The notes under the pieces: model-generated
What the model was told of the DNA's origin: nothing
The model's database searches: none
The model's input: the letters and a program-made list of their open reading frames with translations, nothing else
Source: Flavobacterium sp.
Lineage (GTDB): Bacteria; Bacteroidota; Bacteroidia; Flavobacteriales; Flavobacteriaceae
Length of the DNA: 64,000 bases
Reading direction: 5' to 3'
Assembly: GCF_017744675.1 (NCBI RefSeq)
Contig: NZ_JAGIAV010000004.1
Location: 1,181,033-1,245,032, forward strand
Translations under genes and position numbers: made by a program
Shown here: positions 23,214-32,374 of the stretch, one piece after another
How the letters are laid out: each line of letters starts with the position of its first letter
Numbering within the stretch: position 1 is the first letter of the stretch

Positions 23214-24830
23214 CTATTCTTTTTTGAGGTATTCTGGCGGAATTGCGGTCGCATTTCCGTCTCTTAATGCGCTGTAGTGCGGAGACATAATTTCTATTCC
23301 GGCTTCATTAAAAGAATCTTGAATATTTTGATGCAGTGACGAATAAATCCTTGGCTGTTTGGTAGGTTCTTTGGTGTAAACGTTTATTTGGTACGAAACA
23401 TAAAAATCATCTAAACTTGTTTGCAGCACAAATGGCGCGGGTTCTTTTTCTGTCATTTCAGTTTTCAAGGCTGCATTAATCAAGGCTGCGTGAATGTCTT
23501 TCCAAGGCACATCGTAACCAATCGAAACTGTAGTATGAATGAGCAATCCTGAAGTAGACTGTTTAGTATTTGCCGAATAATTGGTTGAAGTGCTCGACAA
23601 GACTGTCGCATTTGGAATCGTAATATCTTCAAATTTTGGCGTTCTAATTCGGGTAACCAATGCTGTTTTTTCGATTACTTCTCCGCTTACATCGCCAATT
23701 TTTATAAAATCGCCAATTTTAAACGGACGCATATAGGTAATCACCAAACCCGCCACCATATTTGCAATAGCATTGGAAGAACCTAGCGAAAATAAAACAC
23801 CCACAAACACGGAAACACCTTTAAAAATCGGCGAATCTGAACCCGGCAGATACGGAAAAATGATAACCAGCATAAAGGCATACATTAAAAGTCTTATAAC
23901 GTTGAATGTAGGCAATGCCCAATCGCTATAAAATCCGTCAATTTTAATGTTTTCCGATTTTATTTCATCAAAGAAAAACTTAATTACTTTGATCGAATAT
24001 TTAAAAATAATTACAATAACAATAATGGTAAACAGGCTTGGCAGAAAACCAACAAATCCCATTAGAGCTGATTTTGCTGGAGTCAATATCCATCTTAACA
24101 GCATTGTGGTATAATCCTTTGTAGCCGGAAATATGCTAAATAAAACAGGAAGCGATAAATAAACGATTAAAATAAGCGTCACTATTTTTATGAAACCAAA
24201 AAAGCGAAGAAACAAGACGAGCTGTTTTTCGGGAGATAGTATTTTGATGGTATTGTAATTTACTCCTTTGAAGTATCTGGCTTTGTTCTTAAGAATATAC
24301 TTTCTGATTAAATTAAAAAGCTTACCAACTACAAAAAGAATCAGACCAATTATAAGGACTAATAGAGTCGTATAGCCTATTCGTTTGGGTAATTGCGAAT
24401 AATTTTCATTCTGATAGATTATCGCGCTTTTAATCTTAGCTAGATTTCGATTGGCGATCTCGGTAATTGTACTGTTTTCGGCTTTTGCATCAGCATCAAA
24501 AACAGACATGATAACCAAATCGCTTTGGTAAACAATATCTGCAGAAACATCTGAAGGAACAACTTTAATAGAATCTTTTTCGAAAAAAGATTCATTATAA
24601 AGCCTTTTAATTTTATTGGTGATGTAATCTGCTCTTTCTTTTGCAGAAAAAGAACCAACATGATTGTAGACAAAAAACAGTGTGTCTTTGAAAGGTTTTA
24701 CAGGATAACCCTTTAGTTTTACTGTTGAAATCTCTTTTTCAGATTTTTTCAGATTATGAGTCTGGGCAAATACTGAAAAAGAAAACAAAACAAAAAAGAA
24801 AGCTAATAACCTAAGTACTTTTATTCTCAT
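23214..24830 (-). CDS. Mechanosensitive ion channel family protein (MscS type)
   Basis: A 538-residue inner-membrane channel that releases solutes during hypoosmotic shock. A signal peptide (MRIKVLRLLAFFFVLFSFSVFAQ) is followed by a periplasmic domain (about 24-145), several hydrophobic helices (about 150-340) and the MscS pore helix with the cytoplasmic beta domain: SSNAIANMVAGLVITYMRPF, then KIGDFIKIGDVSGEVIEKTALVTRI and TIPNATVLSSTSTNYS. The C-terminal vestibule ends SPHYSALRDGNATAIPPEYL. The extended N-terminal periplasmic part resembles larger MscS paralogues. A TATATTTG on the reverse strand at 24865-24872 is a likely -7 element. Confidence 0.9.
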   Translation of the reverse strand: MRIKVLRLLAFFFVLFSFSVFAQTHNLKKSEKEISTVKLKGYPVKPFKDTLFFVYNHVGSFSAKERADYITNKIKRLYNESFFEKDSIKVVPSDVSADIVYQSDLVIMSVFDADAKAENSTITEIANRNLAKIKSAIIYQNENYSQLPKRIGYTTLLVLIIGLILFVVGKLFNLIRKYILKNKARYFKGVNYNTIKILSPEKQLVLFLRFFGFIKIVTLILIVYLSLPVLFSIFPATKDYTTMLLRWILTPAKSALMGFVGFLPSLFTIIVIVIIFKYSIKVIKFFFDEIKSENIKIDGFYSDWALPTFNVIRLLMYAFMLVIIFPYLPGSDSPIFKGVSVFVGVLFSLGSSNAIANMVAGLVITYMRPFKIGDFIKIGDVSGEVIEKTALVTRIRTPKFEDITIPNATVLSSTSTNYSANTKQSTSGLLIHTTVSIGYDVPWKDIHAALINAALKTEMTEKEPAPFVLQTSLDDFYVSYQINVYTKEPTKQPRIYSSLHQNIQDSFNEAGIEIMSPHYSALRDGNATAIPPEYLKKE

Positions 24831-24926
24831 ATTCTATTAGAAATAAATTAGTTATCCTTTCTAACAAATATAAAAACAAAAAAGCTACAATTTTTAAATT
24901 ACTTTCTTTTTTACAGAAAAATCAGA

Positions 24927-26396
24927 TCAAATTTTAAAACCTAATTTCTTGAAAACAGAATCAATAACATTATTGATATCTGGAGATATTTTAAACTTGT
25001 AATTTAAATAAACGTATGAAATAGTAACCAAAATCGATTTTAGAGTAATGCTTATTAATTGGAAAAATGGAAATTCCCAGAAGTAAAACACCAAAAATAG
25101 AGCGAAAGTTAAAATTATAGAATGAACAGTCTGCTTGGTAAATGGATAGAGATGAAGTTTTTTTACCACAAACTGAAGCTTGGCCAAACTATATAAAGTA
25201 ATAGACAATAATGTAGCAAATGCAGAACCGAAAATTCCAAACTTTGGAATAAAAATCATATTTAGAATTACCGTTAAAACAACTAGCATTAACCCTAAAT
25301 ATAAAACCATTTTATAATATTTTGTATTGAAAATAATGGCATTGTTATTTCCTAAAATCAAATCAAAATATTTAGAAAGACCAATCATAAATACTACAGC
25401 AATTCCGCCACTGTATTCTTTAGGAACCAATTCGTACAGCTGATTAATATTAACAAAAATACAAAGCATTACAAATCCGCCTACTACTTGCAGATTAATA
25501 GAAGTCTTTTTATACAATTGATTTAACTCGTCATGCTTATTTTCATGCATTAATTTGGCCGTAATCGGATACACAATTTGATGCATTGCACGACTCGGAA
25601 CCGAAATTACTAAGGCGATATAAGTTGCAACCGAATAAAATGCGATGTTATCAATAATCATATATTGATTCAATATCATTTTATCTCCGTCTAAAAGCAA
25701 ATTAGCTACACTTCCTGACAAAATAATATAAAATGTATATACTAATATGTCTTTTGTGTTTTCAGGTTTTTTAAACTGAAATGTAGGCTTTTGAACACTA
25801 AATGCATAAAACATGGTTACCAAAAATGCCAAAAAATATAGCCCTGCAGTTGCATACACAAATCCTTCAACAGTAAGCACATTAAAATAAACAGCAATTA
25901 ATAAAAATAGCGAAAACAATCTTAGACCAATTTCTTTAATAAAATTGCCGAAAACAGAATGCATATGAACACGTGCCCAAGCATAAAAAATCTCGAAATA
26001 AGCCATCGTTAAAGCTATAAATGGTATTAACCATACATAACTTTTTACAATTGCATTCTTTTTAGATAAAAAGAACAAAATCTCATCATAAAAACAAAGT
26101 CCAATTAACAAAAGAGGAATTATCAATAGAATGGGAAACAAAACCGTAAAAGATAAAAACCTAGATTTTTCTTCGTCGGTTTTATATTGGGAATAGAATT
26201 TTACTAATGTATTTTGCATTCCAATAGCAAACAATGGCATTATTACATTTGCACTGGAAGTTATGTAATTGGTCAACCCATAAAAAGTTGCTCCAAGAAA
26301 GATTGGATATAAATAAAGTGTATTAATGGCTCCGATACCAAAACCAATGTATGTAATTATAGTGTTTTTAAAAGACTGATTTAAGACAATACCCAT
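24927..26396 (-). CDS. Wzx-like polysaccharide flippase / oligosaccharide transporter
   Basis: A 489-residue polytopic inner-membrane protein with about twelve to fourteen hydrophobic helices spread along its length, of the MVF/PST exporter superfamily. Family-like segments: NTIITYIGFGIGAINTLYLYP at the N-terminus, FYGLTNYITSSANVIMPLFAIGMQNTLVKFYSQY and PKFGIFGSAFATLLSI. Such proteins flip undecaprenyl-linked repeat units to the periplasm. It follows a GT4 glycosyltransferase by 36 bp on the same strand, which fits O-antigen or exopolysaccharide assembly. No Wzy polymerase is identified in the window. Confidence 0.85.
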   Translation of the reverse strand: MGIVLNQSFKNTIITYIGFGIGAINTLYLYPIFLGATFYGLTNYITSSANVIMPLFAIGMQNTLVKFYSQYKTDEEKSRFLSFTVLFPILLIIPLLLIGLCFYDEILFFLSKKNAIVKSYVWLIPFIALTMAYFEIFYAWARVHMHSVFGNFIKEIGLRLFSLFLLIAVYFNVLTVEGFVYATAGLYFLAFLVTMFYAFSVQKPTFQFKKPENTKDILVYTFYIILSGSVANLLLDGDKMILNQYMIIDNIAFYSVATYIALVISVPSRAMHQIVYPITAKLMHENKHDELNQLYKKTSINLQVVGGFVMLCIFVNINQLYELVPKEYSGGIAVVFMIGLSKYFDLILGNNNAIIFNTKYYKMVLYLGLMLVVLTVILNMIFIPKFGIFGSAFATLLSITLYSLAKLQFVVKKLHLYPFTKQTVHSIILTFALFLVFYFWEFPFFQLISITLKSILVTISYVYLNYKFKISPDINNVIDSVFKKLGFKI

Positions 26397-26432
26397 TTCT
26401 TGAGTTTAGATTCTATTTTAATTTTTAAATGA

Positions 26433-27719
26433 TTATCCTTTAATCAGCTGTGCCAATTGTTTGGTTAGGTTTTTTCTTGAATATTGCTGTAAACCAATTC
26501 CGTGCGATTGCAGTTTCCCTTCCAAAAACTGATTAAAAAAGTCCAAAATTACACTTTTTAATTTCGCTTTTTCAGAATAATCAAAAAATACTCCTGTATT
26601 GGTCTGCGTCACAATATCGGCAAAGTCAGAACCTTGAGGTCCAATCGCAATTATCGGACGGTTTGAAACCATATATTCGAACAATTTACCAGGAATAATG
26701 CTCTTTGTGTCTTCAGAATTAATTTCTATTAAAAGTAAAACTTGAGATTTTCTCTGATGTGCCACTGCTTCTTTATGAGAAACATAACCCACTAAATTCA
26801 AATAATCATTTAATTGATGTTCTTTTATAGCATCTAAAACTTCCTGACTTACTGCTCCAATCAATTTAATTTCTAGATGAGATTTAAATTCTGGCACTTC
26901 TTGCAACAATTCAACCAAAACTTGCCATAAAAACGGCGGATTTCTGTCTGATAAAAATGAACCAATATGGGCTAAAGTAAATTTGGGGTCTAAAGTTTGC
27001 TTTTCAACCGTTTCTACATCGTAACCGTTAGTAATTACCGTAATCGGTTTGTTGGTAATTGCTTCAAATTCGGCTTTAGTAGTTTTGCTGGTTACAATAA
27101 TTTCATCTGCAGAATTAAGCACTTTATATTCTAAATTCTTATGTTTTTTTTCTGCATAAGAAGACAAACGTAGCGCTTTATGATATCCGATTGTCGTCCA
27201 AGGATCACGGAAATCGGCAAACCACTTTACTTTTAGTTTCTGCTGCAATTCTAAACCAATTAAGTGCAAACTGTGCGGTGGTCCAGAAGTTACAATCGTA
27301 TCGATATTATTTTCCTGAATGTATTTTTCTAAATAAGAAACAGATGGTTTTACCCAAAAAACACGCGCATCTGGAATAAAAAGATTTCCTCGAACCCAAA
27401 GAAACGTTTTATCCAAAAAGGTCTGTTTTTTCTTTTGCGGAAAAATCCCCGAACTGATTTTCTTGGTTTTATTTTTCGAAAAAATGGAAGCCAATTGGTA
27501 AGGCTCCCAAATTTTATTCTTTAATATAATTACTTTGTCTGATATTTCGCTTACCAATCCTTCATCAACAATTGGATAAGTTGGGTTTTCTGGAACATAA
27601 ACAATGGGTTGTACATCAAATTCTGGCAAATATTTTACAAACTTCAGCCAACGCTGTACTCCTGGTCCACCCGCAGGCGGAAAATAATAGGTGATTATTA
27701 AAAGTTTTTTTTGTTCCAA
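26433..27719 (-). CDS. Glycosyltransferase family 4 (GT-B fold)
   Basis: A 428-residue GT-B enzyme. The N-terminal Rossmann part has ITYYFPPAGGPGVQRW (about 9-24) with the usual GG loop, DTIVTSGPPHSLHLIG and WFADFRDPWTTIGYH. The C-terminal donor-binding part has ITNGYDVETVE, LAHIGSFLSDRNPP, LVGYVSHKEAVAHQRKSQVLLL and PGKLFEYMVSNRPIIAIGP, where the E of FEYM is the conserved donor-binding Glu. It probably acts on a cell-surface polysaccharide together with the flippase downstream. Confidence 0.88.
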   Translation of the reverse strand: MEQKKLLIITYYFPPAGGPGVQRWLKFVKYLPEFDVQPIVYVPENPTYPIVDEGLVSEISDKVIILKNKIWEPYQLASIFSKNKTKKISSGIFPQKKKQTFLDKTFLWVRGNLFIPDARVFWVKPSVSYLEKYIQENNIDTIVTSGPPHSLHLIGLELQQKLKVKWFADFRDPWTTIGYHKALRLSSYAEKKHKNLEYKVLNSADEIIVTSKTTKAEFEAITNKPITVITNGYDVETVEKQTLDPKFTLAHIGSFLSDRNPPFLWQVLVELLQEVPEFKSHLEIKLIGAVSQEVLDAIKEHQLNDYLNLVGYVSHKEAVAHQRKSQVLLLIEINSEDTKSIIPGKLFEYMVSNRPIIAIGPQGSDFADIVTQTNTGVFFDYSEKAKLKSVILDFFNQFLEGKLQSHGIGLQQYSRKNLTKQLAQLIKG

Positions 27720-27750
27720 TTTTTATTGTTCTATTCTTAAAGTAGCTTAA

Positions 27751-28224
27751 TTAAGCTCTTTCTTCGTTTTCGTTATTTACTTTTTCTAATTCTTCAATAT
27801 CTAAAATATCTTTTGGTCGATTAGAAGCTTTTTTAGCAATAATTAAATTTTCATAATCAATAAAATAAACAGGAGTTTCCCCGATCATAACTATTGTCGC
27901 ATCATCTAACAAAGATGAAAAAGTTTTATCTTCTAATCCTTTAACAGCAGTCATGATATCCAGTCTCAAACCATAATTTAATGTAAAATCAGTCCAGCCA
28001 GGAATAAACTGCATTGTTTCAATAGTTTCAAAATCTCCTAAGTTTATTGATTTTAGTGCCTTTCTTAAATTAAGTCTATTTTCAAGAGTATCTTCTAAAT
28101 AAATATCGATATCTCCAGTATTTCTATTATAGCCATAAATATTTACAGCAAATCCTCCAATAGTTATATACTTAACCTTGTTTTCGAAAAAACTATTCCA
28201 AATGGCAATTATTTGCTCATTCAT
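27751..28224 (-). CDS. MNT-type nucleotidyltransferase-like protein
   Basis: A 157-residue protein with a minimal nucleotidyltransferase core: YITIGGFAVNIYGYNRNTGD then IDIYLEDT, giving the GG...GDIDIYL pattern (Asp pair at about 37 and 39), and LDIMTAVKG (third Asp). Similar to DUF6036/AbiEii-related proteins, which occur as toxin or antitoxin components or with HEPN partners. Its start ATG overlaps the stop of the 55-residue gene in an ATGA pattern, so they are translationally coupled. The cassette interrupts a surface polysaccharide gene set, suggesting insertion. Confidence 0.75.
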   Translation of the reverse strand: MNEQIIAIWNSFFENKVKYITIGGFAVNIYGYNRNTGDIDIYLEDTLENRLNLRKALKSINLGDFETIETMQFIPGWTDFTLNYGLRLDIMTAVKGLEDKTFSSLLDDATIVMIGETPVYFIDYENLIIAKKASNRPKDILDIEELEKVNNENEERA

Positions 28225-28388
28225 CGTTTCTTAGATTGAATTATCTTAGCACTTTTCAATGTATGAGAAACTTCAATAATAGCCATTAATCGTTCCAATC
28301 TTTCTAAATAAGAAAGTGACTTAATTTCCGCAATTCTTTTAGCTTCCAATTCCTTTGGAGAACCAAAATTCAACACAATATTCTTCAT
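28221..28388 (-). CDS. 55-residue partner of the nucleotidyltransferase
   Basis: A short gene from ATG 28388 to TGA 28221-28223: MKNIVLNFGSPKELEAKRIA, then EIKSLSYLERLERLMAIIEV and SHTLKSAKIIQSKKR. It is helical and charged, with a leucine-rich middle. The TGA overlaps the ATG of the next gene (ATGA), a classic coupled two-gene layout. I do not recognise a family; the layout suggests a toxin-antitoxin or similar two-component cassette, but which product is the toxin is unknown. Confidence 0.7.
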   Translation of the reverse strand: MKNIVLNFGSPKELEAKRIAEIKSLSYLERLERLMAIIEVSHTLKSAKIIQSKKR

Positions 28389-28463
28389 CACTTAATTTTT
28401 AAAATAAACTAAAACAAAGATACAAAACGATTTACGAATATATAATTAAGAAAATATCAGCAA

Positions 28464-30893
28464 TTATTCTTTTTTAGTTCTTCTACTTTCAAAATAAACT
28501 CCTCCAGCCAAAAGTAATAACATTCCGATTGAACTTATTAAAGTAATTGTTCCTCCTGTTTTGATAATCTGAGGTTCAAATTTAAATTCGATAGTATGTT
28601 TTCCAGCAGGAATTTCCATGGCTCTTAGAACATAATCGACAGGGAAATGATCTGTTAATTTTCCGTCTATGTAAGCGTTCCAACCATTTTTATAATACAT
28701 TTCAGAGAAAACAGCTAAACCGTCTCCATTGTTTTCCGATTTGTATTTGATATAATTTGGTTTATAAGTAACCACTTTTATTGTTCCTGTTGTATCAAAA
28801 GCTTTCTTTAATCTCGCATTTTGGAATTTGCTTTCATGTTCGTGAACATTGAAAACGGCAACTTTTTTAGTATCTAAAGTATTCAATGCTTTCATTACAT
28901 CATCTGGTTTGTTAACCAGTTTTACTGCACCTACAAACCAAGCATTTCCGTTAGCATCTGGATTAACAGCAGGAATCTGATTTCCATCTTTATCCACTTG
29001 AATAACATACTTAACATTCAACATATTAAGCACTTCCAAATTATTTTTAGCAATTTGATAATCATACAATTGCTGCATTCTTCTAGGTCTTACAGCACTA
29101 TAACCTCCAATTGTTTTATGGAAATATGAAGATCTACCCTGCAATTGTCCTTGAAGATCGAATACACGGTAAACAGAAGTATCTTTTAATATTTGAGCAT
29201 CTGCCTGCGTTTCTTGGAAAGGCGCCGCAATTTGAACTGGGCTTACAAAATCTTTAGCAGAAACGTATTTTTTATCCACAAAAAACAAATCAAAAATCAT
29301 TACAATTCCGATAACGATTAAAGTGGTGGTTTGCGAGAATTTGTTTTTAATAAACAGCCACAATACCCCAAAAGTAATTATGATTAAGAATCCAGAACGT
29401 AATATATCTGCATAATACATCGTCATTCTGTCTTCTTTTAAAGCATCAACGAAACCTGGCCCGTAGCTTTCCAGATAAGCATTATCGTTCATTCCTGTAA
29501 AATGGAAGAAGCTTTTTGCAATTAATAAAATAACAAGAACTCCTAAACCAAAAACTCCTGTCTGCACTAAGGCTTTCTGCTGTAATTTTGGTTCCTCTTT
29601 TGCTTTAAAGAAAGACTGTAATCCCATAACAGCCAAAACAGGGAAGCATAATTCTAGAATTACTTGAATTGAAGATACAGCTCTAAATTTATCGTATAAC
29701 GGAACATATTTAATAAAAAAGTCTGTCAATAAAGAGAAGTTTTTACCCCAAGAAAGCACTAAAGTAAAAAGTGCTCCAGCAAGGAAAACATATTTGATTT
29801 TTCTTTCGTCTATAAACAAAGCCAAGACTGCCAAGAAGAAAACTACAGCTCCAATATAAGCTGGCGCAGAAACAATTGGCTGATCTCCCCAATAAGTTGG
29901 CATTCCAGAAACAAAATCTTGAGCTTGAGAAGCTGGAACTCCTTGTTCCAACATAAATGAATACATACGACTGTCTGTACCTACATCTTCATGGCTTGAA
30001 CCTCCAAATATTCTTGGAGCAATTAAATTCAAACTTTCTGCAATACCATAACTATATTCTGTAATATAATCAGTGGTCATAGAAGCAGTAGTTTCGTTTT
30101 TAGACCCATCTGGATTAAAAGTCAGCTCGCTTTTATCTCTAATACTGTATTTGGCATATTCATTTGTAGCCATTAAATTACCAGCATTAGCGCCTAAAGC
30201 AAAAATTCCTGCAACTAGTAAAACTCCGCAAGAAATTAAAAGACCTTTAAAGTCTTTTTCTTTGATATAATTAAAAGCAAAATACCCTGAAAGTATCAAT
30301 AAGAAAATCAATAAATAATAGGTCATTTGGAAGTGATTGGCACTAATTTCTAATGCCACTGCAAACATAGTGAGCAAACCTCCTTTAATGTATTTCTTCT
30401 GAAAGACGAGCATAAAACCGGCAATAACCAAAGGCATATAAGCAATAGCATGTGCTTTGGCATTATGACCAACTCCTAAAATGATGATCATGTATGTTGA
30501 AAAACCAAAAGCAATTGAACCGATAAAAGCTTTCAGCGGGTCTGTTTTTAAAACCAATAACAAACCGTAAAAACCAAGGAAATATAGAAATAAGTAATCT
30601 GCAGGACGCGGAAGAAAACGCAATACGTCATCCACTTTACCAATAAAATCGTTCGGATAATTTGCTCCAAGCTGATACGTTGGCATACCTCCAAAAGCAG
30701 AGTTTGTCCAATAAGGTTCAGCATTTTCCATCGCTCTAAAGTCATTCTGCTCTTTTGCCATACCGGTGTATTGCGCAATATCTGACTGGAAAATTTGCTT
30801 TCCTTGTAGAACTGGATAAAAATAAATTAATGAAACAAAAATAAAGCCCAAGATAACAAGGGCATGCGGATAGAACTTATTTACTATTTTCAA
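28464..30893 (-). CDS. YfhO family membrane protein
   Basis: An 809-residue polytopic inner-membrane protein with about twelve or more hydrophobic segments from residue 10 to 545 and one near the C-terminus (TLISSIGMLLLLAGGVYFES). Segments typical of YfhO: FQSDIAQYTGMAKEQ, EPYWTNSAFGGMPTYQ, FGFSTYMIIILGVGHNAKA, and a globular C-terminal part with FSEMYYKNGWNAYIDGK and VLRAMEIPAGKHTIEFKF. YfhO proteins resemble GT-C glycosyltransferases and have been tied to lipoteichoic-acid glycosylation in Bacillus; here they probably add sugars to a surface polymer or lipid. DUF4834 precedes it by 49 bp. Confidence 0.85.
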   Translation of the reverse strand: MKIVNKFYPHALVILGFIFVSLIYFYPVLQGKQIFQSDIAQYTGMAKEQNDFRAMENAEPYWTNSAFGGMPTYQLGANYPNDFIGKVDDVLRFLPRPADYLFLYFLGFYGLLLVLKTDPLKAFIGSIAFGFSTYMIIILGVGHNAKAHAIAYMPLVIAGFMLVFQKKYIKGGLLTMFAVALEISANHFQMTYYLLIFLLILSGYFAFNYIKEKDFKGLLISCGVLLVAGIFALGANAGNLMATNEYAKYSIRDKSELTFNPDGSKNETTASMTTDYITEYSYGIAESLNLIAPRIFGGSSHEDVGTDSRMYSFMLEQGVPASQAQDFVSGMPTYWGDQPIVSAPAYIGAVVFFLAVLALFIDERKIKYVFLAGALFTLVLSWGKNFSLLTDFFIKYVPLYDKFRAVSSIQVILELCFPVLAVMGLQSFFKAKEEPKLQQKALVQTGVFGLGVLVILLIAKSFFHFTGMNDNAYLESYGPGFVDALKEDRMTMYYADILRSGFLIIITFGVLWLFIKNKFSQTTTLIVIGIVMIFDLFFVDKKYVSAKDFVSPVQIAAPFQETQADAQILKDTSVYRVFDLQGQLQGRSSYFHKTIGGYSAVRPRRMQQLYDYQIAKNNLEVLNMLNVKYVIQVDKDGNQIPAVNPDANGNAWFVGAVKLVNKPDDVMKALNTLDTKKVAVFNVHEHESKFQNARLKKAFDTTGTIKVVTYKPNYIKYKSENNGDGLAVFSEMYYKNGWNAYIDGKLTDHFPVDYVLRAMEIPAGKHTIEFKFEPQIIKTGGTITLISSIGMLLLLAGGVYFESRRTKKE

Positions 30894-30942
30894 TTTTGGC
30901 TAGTTTGGGTTAAAATGAATCCTAAATTTTCAGGACACAAAT

Positions 30943-31236
30943 CTAATCTATTTCTTCGTAATCGACATACTCTCCCACTTTTTTGGTTTCGCGAGGTTTT
31001 TTAGCATTAGCAGTATTAATGATTATTTCATCATTATTATTTGTATTGCGATTGTTTTGATATGTATTGCCTTGATTATACTGCTGTTGTTGTCTTTGAA
31101 AATTCTCACTAGCATTTTCTACCGCCTTTTTAACCAATACTGGCAAAAAGATTCTACCTAAAAATTTAAAAATGTAATAAAAAGCTATAACCCACATGAT
31201 GGTTTTAAACAAACCTGAAAATGATGCTTCTTGCAT
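30943..31236 (-). CDS. DUF4834 family membrane-anchored protein
   Basis: A 97-residue protein. I start at ATG 31236 (MQEASFSGLFKTIMWVIAFY), not at the upstream in-frame ATG, because the extra 44 residues are AT-rich and aromatic without sense and overlap the divergent promoter region. One hydrophobic segment (about 10-28) is followed by a long Gln/Asn-rich linker (QQQQYNQGNTYQNNRNTNNN) and a conserved tail KKVGEYVDYEEID. I recognise the family as DUF4834 of Bacteroidota; function unknown. It sits just upstream of yfhO-like on the same strand. Confidence 0.78.
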   Translation of the reverse strand: MQEASFSGLFKTIMWVIAFYYIFKFLGRIFLPVLVKKAVENASENFQRQQQQYNQGNTYQNNRNTNNNDEIIINTANAKKPRETKKVGEYVDYEEID

Positions 31237-31315
31237 AACTATATATTTTTTTTCAAAAATAATAAATCCATTCCTTAAAAATAAAATATGAATCTTAAAT
31301 AAATAATAAAATATG

Positions 31316-31323
31316 TACATTTG
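31316..31323 (+). promoter_or_regulatory. -7 element TACATTTG
   Basis: TACATTTG lies 36 bp before the ATG of the outer-membrane protein gene (31360). The matching -33 element is not clear. Confidence 0.4.
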
Positions 31324-31359
31324 AAATGCGTTATTATTTTTTAATCCAAAAAAAATCAT

Positions 31360-32328
31360 ATGTTCCAAATTAAAAACTTACTTGCCCCGGTACTTTTTTT
31401 TATTCCACAACTATTTTTTGCGCAATATACCGACGTTATTAATTCCAATCGCCCTGGAGAAACCATGTCTGCCTATGCGGTCGGAAAATCTGTCATTCAA
31501 GCCGAACTTGGCGTTTATGGCATTAAAGAAAAACATGATTTATTGGATTATGATGCCAGCGGATTTGGTACAGATCTTAGCATAAGATTTGGAGCTTTTC
31601 TAGAACAATTAGAGTTTATAGCTGATTTGCAATATCAAACAGAAAATTTTGATACTCCGTACACCAGCTATAAAAAGAATAATTTCAGACAAACAGTTTT
31701 AGGAGCTAAATATCTTATTTACGATCCTTATAAAAATTATAAGAGAGAAGTAAACATTTACAGCTATAAAGCCAATCGTAATTTTCAATGGCGCGAACTG
31801 ATTCCGGCTGTTTCTGTTTTTGCTGGAGCAAATTTTGTTGGAGCAAACAATCCATACTATTTTTCTCCTGATGGTGCTATATCGCCTAAAGTTTCCTTGA
31901 TTACCCAAAACTTATTAGGAGGCGGATCATGGGTGTTTGTAACCAATATTATTGCAGATTATATCGGAACTGACTATCCAAGTTACGGATATATATTAAC
32001 TTTGACCCACGGTTTTAACGATAGATGGTCTGGTTTTATTGAAAATCAAGGATATAAAAGCGATTTCTACAGCGATTCTATTCTTCGCGGCGGAGCAGCT
32101 TTTCTTCTTTCATCCAACATGCAAGTCGATGCCTCTATAAGTACGAATTTCAAAAACACACCGTCTATTTTATATGGCGGAGTTGGAGTATCATGGCGAT
32201 ATGACGGCTGGTACAAAGAAAAAGTAATAGAAGACAAAGCAGCCGCTAGAGCAAAAAAGAATCCTGAAAATGAGAAACCAATAGATTATCAGGAAAGAGA
32301 ACGAAAACGTAAAGCAAAATACGAATAA
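31360..32328 (+). CDS. Outer-membrane beta-barrel (transporter-like) protein
   Basis: A 322-residue protein. Signal peptide MFQIKNLLAPVLFFIPQLFFAQ is followed by YTDVINSNRPGETMSAYAVGK (the 'NRPG' start is typical of the family), then alternating amphipathic beta strands (VIQAELGVYGIKEK, LEFIADLQYQTENF, WVFVTNIIADYIGT, MQVDASISTNF). The pattern suits an outer-membrane barrel related to phenol/alginate-export type 'transporter' proteins. The C-terminus is a charged cytosolic-like tail (KNPENEKPIDYQERERKRKA) that is unusual for a barrel end. The substrate is unknown. Confidence 0.7.
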   Translation: MFQIKNLLAPVLFFIPQLFFAQYTDVINSNRPGETMSAYAVGKSVIQAELGVYGIKEKHDLLDYDASGFGTDLSIRFGAFLEQLEFIADLQYQTENFDTPYTSYKKNNFRQTVLGAKYLIYDPYKNYKREVNIYSYKANRNFQWRELIPAVSVFAGANFVGANNPYYFSPDGAISPKVSLITQNLLGGGSWVFVTNIIADYIGTDYPSYGYILTLTHGFNDRWSGFIENQGYKSDFYSDSILRGGAAFLLSSNMQVDASISTNFKNTPSILYGGVGVSWRYDGWYKEKVIEDKAAARAKKNPENEKPIDYQERERKRKAKYE

Positions 32329-32374
32329 GCATACATAACTAGACCCTTTTTTAAGGACTCTCAACACCATCTTA

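Noticed and set aside
31237..31368. 44-residue extension of DUF4834
   Set aside because: It is unusually aromatic, crosses the promoter region of the divergent barrel gene, and DUF4834 proteins begin near MQEAS-type sequence.
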